Assembly: GCA_012934845.2 (NCBI GenBank)
Contig: WNNJ02003144.1
Span: forward strand, 62,001-126,000
Length of the DNA stretch: 64,000 bases
DNA from: Pomphorhynchus laevis
Taxonomy: Eukaryota > Acanthocephala > Palaeacanthocephala > Echinorhynchida > Pomphorhynchidae
Direction of reading: 5' to 3'
Below the pieces are notes generated by a model. The model worked only from the letters and a program-made list of their open reading frames with translations, searched no databases and had not been told where the DNA came from. Both the position numbers and the translations under genes were made by a program. Shown in pieces: positions 47,701 through 59,700 of this stretch. Each line of letters opens with the position of its first letter. The stretch's first letter is position 1.

Positions 47701-50700
47701 AACTGGTACAGACGGTCTGGCAATCGAATATGTCAAGGCTACATTTGAAATGTTAGGTCAATATTGAACTGAACGTTTCAACAAACTATTATTTGGATGC
47801 GCTTTCCCACCGTCGTGGAATCAATCATAAAGTTACTTTATAAAAACGTAGGTGATTTATCGGATCCAAATGTTTATCGCGGTATCGTTATCCTCAATCA
47901 TGGTTATAAATTCTTTGCATCCATGATCATACGTCGTCTTTCCAACTTTTCAGATAAGCTACTACCACCTGAACAACATGGATTTCGCCGTAGTCGCTCG
48001 ACTTTGTCAGCACTATCCGAAACTCGTGACGCAGTATTCGCCATGATTTCAACCCATTGCCACGCCTACGCCGTATTCGTAGACTTTACCAAAGCATTCG
48101 ACAACGTCAATCGCCATTTGCTTTTAGAAAAACTCAAAGTCTAGTACAAGATATATGGAACATTCCAAGACACAATACGCTAGCTTCTGTCACTCAATGA
48201 AATACGCATATTCGACAGCGTATCGATATCTGAACCCATTATTTAACATAAAGGAGTATTACAAGGCGACCCACTTAGCCCTCTTCTCTTTTCACTTTTT
48301 ATCGGAGACCTGTCCTCATTTAAAAAAGACGTCTACCAAGTCCAAAATTCTTCTTTTCGCCTATGATCTTCTGATAATATGCGAATCCACTACAATTCTA
48401 CTGACCATACTTGACCAACTTTACGTATACTATTTGCAAAACAACCTCACTGTCAACACTAAAAACAAAAGCCATAAAATTTCGTCGTGGTGGTCGCCTA
48501 GCCCGCACTGACAATTTATCATTAGACAATCAGCCCATATAATTCGTAAGCTCCTATAAATATCTTGGCGTTCATCTAATCTCTGCTTGGTCATTTTGTT
48601 TGCACCTAGAACATAAAGCTTGTAAAATCCTCTCATCAATTTTCGCTTTTATGAAACTGCCTAATTTATCCTTACAAGGTGCACTCCATTTCTTTAAAGT
48701 GATGCTAGAACCCATGATTACTTATGTGCTTCCCGTCATTTGGTCTGACTTTTCTCAATTTACAATTTCAAACAACTTGACCCCAGTAAATGACGTTTCG
48801 TCAAAAAAGTACTCGGATTGACACCAAAAATTCAATCCACTCCACTTTCTGTTCTAACGTCGATCCGACCCCTATCAATAGACTACCAACAACGTATTTG
48901 CTTATCAAAATCACCGGCATTCCAACAGCTTTCCAGGAGTTCACAGAACAGATCAATGTCGTCGATCCCGAAATAACCACAGCAGCCACTCAACTACAAC
49001 TTCTTTGGCAACACCCTCAAGACACTAAAAGACCTATCATCGTTCGCGCCTACTTTCACGGTTATCACGACAAGCTGTGCACTATTCACATTCCATGTCA
49101 TGAACGTTCAATATGTTGTCGCTGCAAATTTTGTAATCTACAATGTCCGCCTATCTCTCATGTATTCTCTTGTCAAATTCTTTCAACAATTCCTCTTCGT
49201 AAAATCGATTCAATACCTGTAGATTCAACAATAATCAATCAACATTTCCACGCAGCCTGATGCCTTAAAAACGCCTACAATCCTACAAGTAAAATCTCAC
49301 CCCCAGTCGTGATTAATATTTTAAATATTTTGCTTTCAATTTATGTAAGTCCTGTAACTTTTTCTATCAGTCCCAAGCCGAGAGGCTGCAGTGGTCATTT
49401 ATAAATAATTTTCAGATAATTATTATTAATTATTAATTAATTATTATTAATTAATAATTAATGAATATAAAAATAAAATATCCTTCTCACTTAGTGATTA
49501 ATTTAATTGACTAAATATTATTTTTAATTCACATATGAAAAGAAAATACATGCAATCTTTTTAATATAGCATTTATATATTAGCATTTATATAGCATTAA
49601 TACAAATAATTTGTATATGCTGGAATCCGGCATAATGTCGTGTAATTATTGGTCGGTTCATTTTGTCACACGGAGGATGAAATTCGTAGTTGAAAAAATG
49701 TGTTCACGTTTTATTGCATCACAATATCGACATGGTTTTAGTTTGATATTTAATTAATAAAAATTAATTGATAAATTTAGCGAAAATTTGTCTCAAATAG
49801 TAAGTAAAATGATTCACCAGTTAATTTTGATCAACATATTTTAATAAAAAGAAAATTTATTGTTATACATTTTAAATTTTATTCAATGCTTTAAATTTTG
49901 GATATGTTGCATATTTGCCAGCATCAAGTTGCATTATGAGCTTGTTGTTTTTGTTCTGTCAAATTTTTGAGGATTTTCACCTACGTATTTCAATGCAAGT
50001 TTTACTTGCATATTTCACTTGATCATATTAGAGTGTCTGATTTCATAAGTGGTGGTAATCCATTTCCGAAAGAACATATCACGATGCTGTATATTATTTT
50101 ACATAAACCTCGCAAAATACACTGTCAACAAACAGCATCAAATATTTTTTACATTCAGTTGAATGATACCGATAAGCAATGAACAAAAATACGCTTTTTT
50201 TAAAGAGATCGATGAACTTAACGTAAACAAAGTTGAAGTGGTTCGGAAATACGTTCCTTTTTAGCGCTGCTTTCAAGATCTGATTGATAAACCCTTTGTG
50301 TGAATATCGTCTTTTATAAACTGCTTCAGTGGTATAACAGATATTAAATATCAGACACCACATGCAGCACAAAATTAACTGATGAAATAAAGTACGCATC
50401 TGTCTTAGATATGTAATTATAAAAACACATATCCTTTTTAGAAATTGGGTTCATTATAATTATGTTATTTTACGTTGACAACGTTTTTCTGGTAGTAGGA
50501 ATTTTTACAATTATTTCTTTTTCCAAACCAAAATAAAATATTTTTTATTATAAACAGTCTTTATTTTGGGGACCTTAAGTTTATCTGTTTATCTGTACAT
50601 ATCAAACTCGGAAAATATTTTTATTTTATTAAAAAACAGATAAATTAAATATGAATTAAACTGAATAACAAAAGTCTTATCGCAAAAATCTGTACGAATT

Positions 50701-53700
50701 TGAGCATTGCAAAAATTACCATCGCCAACCCTAGAAACAATCTCGTCTAAAATCTAATGTTTTTTAAATAAAGATTGATGATTCTACAAAAAATCTAACA
50801 AATCCTGCAAACAACATATGCTAGATTTGTTTTGAATCTAAAATATTAACCAAAAGGAAATAAATTTCAGAACCAAAAGAAAATGTTTTATAAACAGGAT
50901 TAAATTTGGTGATCTGTAAGTGCATATATCTGCCCATTTTTAATGTAGCAAGTTTAAACTTAATTAGATGTATATTTTAACTACAAAGTTTGAAAACTTG
51001 TATTTACCTGTTCACCGTTATTTTTAAAGGCCTTACTTGCAATGTTTATTTGCAAATATGGAAATGATATAGAACATATCAACATGTGCAAATTAACTTG
51101 CATATATTGGAATATATACAAATATATGCAACTTTTACTATATAGAAGTAAAAATCATTTTTCTATCAATTAATACAGCTAGCAAGAAGGGGATTATTAA
51201 ATTATTTAATCTATGAATATCTAAGGGTTCTTTGGATTGATTTATTCAGTTTTCATCAACAAAGAAACTCTTAAAATCAAAGCCTTTTTCAGTTGTTGAT
51301 CCCTAAAACTATATTGGTTTTAATTTCAATAAAAACCTATTGACTCTTTTTGTTAGTATAAAATTTTGATAATTTTACTTACTTCTCAGAGACGTTATAT
51401 GAATTTGATATTTCCGTGCTATTTTTTCCAAATATGAACTATGTGTCGTAAGCGTTTTTAAATGTACAATGAAAAAAATATTATTAAATATTGATAATTA
51501 ATATAAATGATAATATATCAATATATTATCTAAGAATTATCAATACATTATCATTAATGGTAATGTCATATTAATTCAATTAATCTGACATTAATTTGAA
51601 CTTTTTGTATTTTAAATGCATTCCGTGGAATATATAAACATCAATTAGTATGCAAATGTTAAAGATAAAAAATATTATTCTGGCATATTTTCTAAGAAAA
51701 TATGCATATAATATTGATATTATACAATATCAATATGTATTGATAATTTTAAGAATTATCAATACATTATCATTAATGGTAATGTCATATTAATTTAATT
51801 AATCTGACATTAATTGAACTTTTTGTATTTTAAATGTATTCCGTGGAATATATAAACATCAATTAGTATGCAAATGTTAAAGATAAAAAATATTATTCTG
51901 GCATATTTTCGCAATGGTACTATGACTTCCGTTATAATCAAATTTTGTACTTTGGTAAAATAGAATCACCGAAAACTTGCGGTGTTAAAGAGCTAAAGTA
52001 CATTGATCTGGTGTTGTATCTTCAATATCTTCAATATTTGTTATTTTATCATTCATTGTATATTGCTTTTTATAAAGTATTACAAATTTAAGGATATTTA
52101 ATTTTATCTTCATTTCTAGGTTTAAATTATAATTGCTCTCAGGTCATATTTAATGATCATTGTAGCTCGTGTAATGTATTTAAGGCTTTATGAGCTGTGT
52201 ACATATATTTTGCCTAAATCTGTTTCTTCTAATGAGCACATCATGTAAGACAAACACTGCATAATTAACATGTAAAAGAATGTTTTTTCAGGTAAAATAT
52301 ATACTGTTTCTGTGATCTTTAGTACCATGCACAATCCGCAAATTCACACTTGCTAATTAGCATAAAATAAACCCGTTTTGTTGTGTAAAGCTGGCCTACT
52401 GATAAATGCTTGCATTGATTTTCCGCTGTAAAAATATTATTTTAGTTGTAAATATTGACCGGTATGGAACAGGTAGTTGCACAATATGTCCAAACTAATT
52501 TGATTTTAATTTAAGTGTTAAAATACGAGCCATAAGGTAATCATAATTTAAGATGTTGTCGTGTAGATAATACTTTGCGAATACAGGACTTCCGAAATTT
52601 CTTCAGAATATAGAGGAAATATAAAGAGAGAAATATATACTTAGATTTTTATCTCCCAGCCAGAGTATCTTTAATTTGACAAAAACTCTGAACGTGCAAT
52701 GCAGGAGACAACTTAATCGCAATCGTTAAATTGTGTAGTATTTTATAATATTTTTATTCCATAGATTTGATTAAGGGAATATAAATTTGAGCTAGATTTT
52801 GAAAAATATATGCAGAAATGTTTATAATGCATTTTATAGGCAATGTACCAGCCACGAAAGAAACGATTCAACGATAGCTGGTACCTTTTCGTTATTGTTT
52901 TGACACATCAGTGCCGGGTACCTCCCACTGCTAGATGCAAAAGAGGACCGGCAGGCAGCACGAGTACGACAAAACATACTCAGTATATTTTAATTATATG
53001 AAATCTATGTTTTGATAGCTTTCGTTATTCCTAATCAAATTGATTAACGAATCTGAAAATGATTACAGCAGGCAAAAATGGCTATTTTTAAATTATATGT
53101 TTTTTTTGAGCATATTATAAGTGTTTATGTTTTGAAAAATTTGTTAATAATGAATCAGTTGTAGCTATCAAAAATTAATGAGCTTAAAACCGATTTCATT
53201 TCGTTTCTTAATATTTTCTTTCTACATTTAAATCAACTTTAACAATAAAATTATGAAATTTTATTAATTATTTATTAATAAACTGTATGACCGGATAAAA
53301 TGTCAAATGTTAAATTGATATGGAATTTTGTGATGAATTTAAATTTATGCACATCTACCGTATTTTCTAAAATATGCAATTTTTTCCAATGACCTTGACT
53401 AGCAGGGCAAAGTCACCCATAAAATATCTTTATTTCATAAAGATATGAAATATAGGTTTTAAAATATTGGTGATAAGAACAATTGACTCTGTCTACGAAT
53501 TTTGAACCAAATATAAATCTAACAGTAAATATGTGAATCTTAAGATTTTCTTGAGTTGGAATGATACCTGCTGATTTTTCCTTAATCCTATTGAATTGAA
53601 AAACCATACCCTGCAAATCAAAAGGGAATTAATGCTTAATATTTCGACATAACAAGTGTAATCATTTGAATTATTTAATTGTATAGATATTTATGAAAAT

Positions 53701-56700
53701 ATACAATTTTTGACAATGGCTTTGACTAAAAAAAAGGATTTATTTTAACGTGGCAAATGCGTGCCAGCTCTCGCTTACATGACCACAACAAACAAAAATG
53801 TAAATCATGTGTCGAGGTGGATACAGAGGCGGCATTTCAATGTAATAAAGGAGGGAGCGCGGCGGACGTCGAGAGGGAGCTGATTCCAGGCGAGTGAGGC
53901 GGCGACGAGGAAGGATAGGATACTGTAGTTGTTAGAGTAATTGGGAACTTGGAGTAAGAGGGAATTACGGGAACGCAGCGATAGCGAGGTGGGGCGAGTG
54001 TCGTCTAAGAAAGGAAGGTTGATGAACGATGGGGAGCCGACAGCGATGAGACGAAAAGTTACGAGAAGAAGGCGGAGTTTGATGCGGATGTGGATGGTAG
54101 GCCAGGAGAGTTGGGCAAAATATGTGGATGTGTGGTCGAAGCGACGGAGACGAAAGAGCACTCGAACGGCGGTGTTGATTATTCGTTGTAGGGGTAGGAT
54201 GATGGATTTTGAAGAATTTGCGAAAAGGCTAAGGCAGTAATCGATTTTAGAGAAAATAAGCGATGAAAGAAGAGACATACAAGAAGGGAAGTCGATAAGG
54301 GGGCGGATACGGCGGATGTCACGGAGAATTAAGTTAGATGAGCGGACCTTGTCACGGACGAAGGGTTTAAGGGAAAGGTGATCATCGAAATGGAAGCCTA
54401 AGAAAGTGAGATTGTGGACTATGGGGATGATCGATGAGGCAAAATATACAGTGGGATGAGATATGTTTGGTTTACGGGGGAGGATCCACATTATTTTGGA
54501 CTTTTCGGGGTTTAGAACGAGATGGAGATTGGAGAGACGTTTGTAGATAGAAGAAAGACAGTTGGAGGCAGAAATGCCGATATCGTGTATGCGATGTGCG
54601 GGTGCATGTGCATAGATGAGGATGTCATCGGCGTATTGCATGACGTTAAAGGAGTGAGGTTTTATAAACGAAGATAGATCGCCAAGCAGAAGAGAGATAA
54701 GCAGGGGACCTAGGACTAAACCTTGTGGGACCCTGCAAAATATTGGGATGGGATTTGACTAGTCTGTGAGAACATACATTTTTGACAATGGATTTGACTA
54801 GTCTGTGAGAACATACAATTTTGACAATGGATTTGACTAGTCTGTGCGAACATACAATTTTTGGAAATGGCTTTGACTAGCAGAACAAAGTCACCCAACT
54901 AGCATATGTTACACATTATTATCCCCATCGTTCATCAATCTCCATTTCTTTGACGACACTTGCCCCACCTCTCTATCACTGCGTTCCATCATTCCATCTT
55001 ACTCAACGTTCCCAATTACTCTAACAATTACGATCTTCGATTTTTTCTTGTCGCTGCTCCCCTTGCCGTGAAGGTAGATCAATAGATTTAATCTCTGTTA
55101 TTCTGCTTCCATGTGTTTTCGGGGATTTTGTTTCTTCCGAAATCGACCTGCCACAAATCTCGACAATGGCTTAGTCACGTTTTGAATGATTATTTTAATT
55201 TCTTATTTTATAACTGACAATTCCTGTATGTTTTTTGAATAAATTATTATTAATAAAAAAAATTAATTAATAATTTTTATCATTCACAGTAAAAATAATC
55301 ACAGTATACTCTATAATCAGTCAATTGTTCAATTTTCGAATATATTTTTTATAATGTACAAATTAGTTTTAATTTAAACACTGTATTTTATGCGTCATTA
55401 CTTTTGTTAACATATTGAATTACAAAATGCAACCTTCATTAGGAAATTTAACAATTTTATAAAAAATAAATTTTTATTAAATTGTTTTATTAATTTTTAA
55501 TTCTACAAATATGCATCAAATTAGTAATTAACAGATATTACAAAAAATAAGAATTTTTTTTTCTTAGGGAAAAAATTATTTTATTATTTATTATCCCATT
55601 ATTTTATATAATTAACAGATATTTCAAATTATCCCTTTTAATGGCAATGCTTACCTGAATCTGTGAATATTAGGAAAATTGCAAATTATTCCCATTATTT
55701 TATTAGTTTTTATGCTGAAAAGTATAAAAGCTAAAGAAGGAAATATTAATTGCTATAATTTGAATGAAGATTGTGAGAAACCGTTTCCAAATACCCAACT
55801 GAAAATCTATTGACATACTTTGAAATTAATCTTTTAATCTCAACTCACAACAATGCTACACATCACTAATACTAGTACGCAATGATCCCTACCTAAATGT
55901 GTCGTGTTTTCAGCTTTAACCTTTTTCGAACAACTTTTTCCTGAATACCATTCTGTTCGTAGATTAATTTCGTTTTTATTTGACAATGAATACTGTTTTA
56001 TTGGAAGTCATCATACTTTCTGGAATGCTTTTGTTGTATATTATTTACTACCGCGTAGTTAGAAGACGTAATCTTCCTAATCTAGAAAGTTCTTCTTCGT
56101 TATTCACTTACAGCGTAGAAAAGAATTGTTCAGCGAAAGATGGATTTACTACTGAAATGTGCGAACAAACTTTCAAGAGAAAACGAAGTAAGATCTTTAC
56201 TAGCAAAGATGATCAGTTCATGATTTAGTTTTATACTAAATTCTAAATCAAATTGTAGCATGCTGTTTACAGTAAACATATTGTATTTTAAATTTCTAAG
56301 CGATTAACCGGATTTTTAAAAAATACTCAATAATTAAAAAACTCAAATTTTACTTATAGCTTTGACTTAACTTCTTTACAGGATAAAATCAAAACAAGAA
56401 AATTGCATCAAATATACATATAAATTTATTATTTTGAAAATATGATGTTAGATTATGATGCTTCTCGTTAGCCCTAAATTCTATTATATATCTATATTTC
56501 CTATATATAATAACACTGTCAGCTGTGACTCTTTATTGAATTCTATTAGATAATTGATCAATAATTATTAGCTAAGTAAGCTACTGTAAACACCAGCAAT
56601 GGTGTTTAAATTGCTAGTGTTCACAATAGCTTACTTAGCTAATAATTATATTTAATACATTTGAAAACAAATAATAACTGCAACACTGAAGAAGGGCAGT

Positions 56701-59700
56701 AGCCCGAAAGCTTTGATTTAAAGTTTGAAATTAAAATTTAAATTAAAATTAAATTTAAAATTTGATTATAAAGTTTTCTCTTTCGAGTTTGTTCTTCTAG
56801 ACAATAAAGGAATTATTTATTTGCATCATTACAAGAACGATCCAACCTCGATCCGGTTCTATAGCGTACCACTGTTGTCAATACACCGAACGCTGAGCGT
56901 TCGGTGTATTGACAACACTATGTATAAACATTTAATTATAAATTTGTAAAATGTTTAATTATAAATATTGCTTACTGTATATGCTACTTGGCAGGCGAGT
57001 GAGATGACAAACAAATCATTGTTTCAACGTATTTATAATATTTTTATTCTGAATAATATTCTTTGTTAAACGACATTTTAAAGTTTGAGGATTGAAAAAA
57101 ATTGTTGCCTAGTAAGATTGCCTAGTAAAATTGTTTTAATAAATAATTCTGAGTAAATAAATTAATGTATAAGCAGTTTACAATAAAGTCTACATTAAAT
57201 TGTAAGTTTATTATTATATAAATTAATTTGAATGTATTTTTGAATGATATTTTAAATTTTAAAAATTGAGAAGAAAATCATGATTGAATTTTAGAAGATT
57301 GAAATTCAAAAAAATATACAATTTATAAAAACGGCAATTTAGTTTTATTGATTGCGTACAACTTTAAACATTTAAACGAATAATCAAATGATTAATAAAA
57401 CGAATAAATTTAAATTTACCGTATAGATAGTAATTTAGATTTATTTCTGGCATTTTAATTATAAATTTTTAATATTATATATTAATAATAATTTATTATA
57501 ATATATATTTTAGCATCCTAAAATTGTTAGATTTTAAATAGTATATATTTTAAAGAAATAGCGCAATTGAAAATAAACGTTTATTTTTTATACAGAGACT
57601 TTCAAATTTATACAAATACATTATTATCACATGTTACTCTGAATTTTTTATTGATAATCTGAATTAATCTATAATTATTCGTATTTTTTATTATTCAAAT
57701 ATATTAATTGTTAATTTGCTGCTTTAATTTGAAATTATCAAGCAGAATGTAGTTTTTAGATTCAATATAAATATTGAGTGTACTGATTTTCATCAAAACA
57801 ACATATCACGTTTAAAAAATACTAAGCAAATCCTAAAGTGGCTATAAACTAAACATTAGCAAAATGATTGAATATTAGGAATATGTATTTTAGTGAATAT
57901 TTATTTTACATTCTTTTTTAATAATTATGTAATATTTGATAGCACCACTAAGTCAGCAATGAAAGAACATTGATAACACCACATACATGTATTTTAGTGA
58001 TATTTTATGTAATATTTGATAGCTAAGTCAGCAATGAAAGAAATAACTTCTTTTACGTTTCGTCATTGGATGCTACCGAATATTATAAACATATCCGGTC
58101 AAAAAGATCCAATCTGAGGGCTATGCCTAATCACTATATAATGACGCTGCATTTGTTCAAGTGAACGAATTGCACTTAAAGAATAAGTATAATAACTTCA
58201 AAACGTCGTGCATTAATAAATTTGCTTTTAATCAAGTTTGAATTCAACAACTTTACTATTTATAATACATATATTTATTTTATACTTTTGGATTTCGTTA
58301 GCTAGATCAGTTACGATCTAGACGTAATCTTGTGGATCCTACAAAATTTTCAAAGCTTAGACAAAATAAAGCGAACATTCATCAAAACTTACTTTTTTAT
58401 CTAAAAATATATCTTCATAGACTCCAGCCCTAATAGTAAGATAACTAAATCATTACTTGAACTCAAATATCGATTGCGCCTGCCATAAACTTCAGCTTTC
58501 GTCAAAATACGGCAACGAAAACTTGAGTCTTTAGATCGCAGGCATCTTTATCCTCCTGTGTATTGAATCATAAATTGTTAATACAATAATGGTTTATTAA
58601 TAGATTTTTGTCACAAGCGTAACTCGTCCTGTAAATATTGTGGAGAAGGCTGTAAAAATATTATATATTGCACGCATACAGGATGATATATAGGATAATA
58701 CTGAACTCGCTACTCATTCTCCTTCGGATTGAATTATCGATAAGCTAAAGTTATTATAAAGCTCAATGACCCTGTGGCATACGATTACACTGACAAACTA
58801 TTCTTGGGATTAAATTATAAATGAGATTAAATTATAAAAGGTTTATATACTAATTATTATAATTAGCAAAATCTGGTATTAAAAAGTTGTAAGTTATTAA
58901 ACGCCATGAATATCATGTCCATTCACAGATACATAATTTAATTTAATCATTTGAATTAAATCCATTTTATAAATAAATTTTATTTAATAAAAACTTTATA
59001 ATATTTTCCATTGTTCTAGTTGACCAATCAACGAATAGCCGTAAGTAATATTTTAAATCTATTTTAATCGTATTTTAAATTCGGTTGTATAATTGATCAT
59101 ATCAATAGCAAATCATTGAGAGCGTTAAATAGTGGTTTAATACTTTAATAATTATCAAGCTAATACGACTAAAATATTTAAAACCTAAAGTTAATTCTAG
59201 ATAATTACGATAAAAATGTCTGCTCTCAAAATACCATTTGAAAAAATTAATTGATTTTGTTGAATTATGAAACAGGATTAACACCAATAAATTAAAACCA
59301 ATAAACTTTTATATTTCGATAGCTACTGAATTCAGAAAAATACATTTTCTGATAATGTATTTAAGTAGCAATATCGATATTTTATGTATTCTGTCTTGTT
59401 CACTCAGGTTACATCTTAAAAATACAATTTTGCATTCTTCCTATTCAAAGAATGCAAAATGAATGCCTTTAGTTCACCGGAGCTATCTTTGGGTAAGTCT
59501 TCTTCTCTAGAGGACACCCAAGTCCATAGACTAAGGTTTCTTAAGCTCATCACGTCGAGACTACCGATTGTAATACACCTCGATTTGATCCTCAGGTGTG
59601 TGAGAGACCCAAAGTAATTTAATCGGAAGGCAGTGCGTTGGTGTATTGTAGTGGTTACTGATGTCACTGATTTGCTGGCAAAGTAGAAGACTGATGTTTC

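Noticed and set aside
54716-54898. 60-residue minus-strand frame with repeated peptide
   Set aside because: It is the 44-bp minisatellite translated, not a gene.
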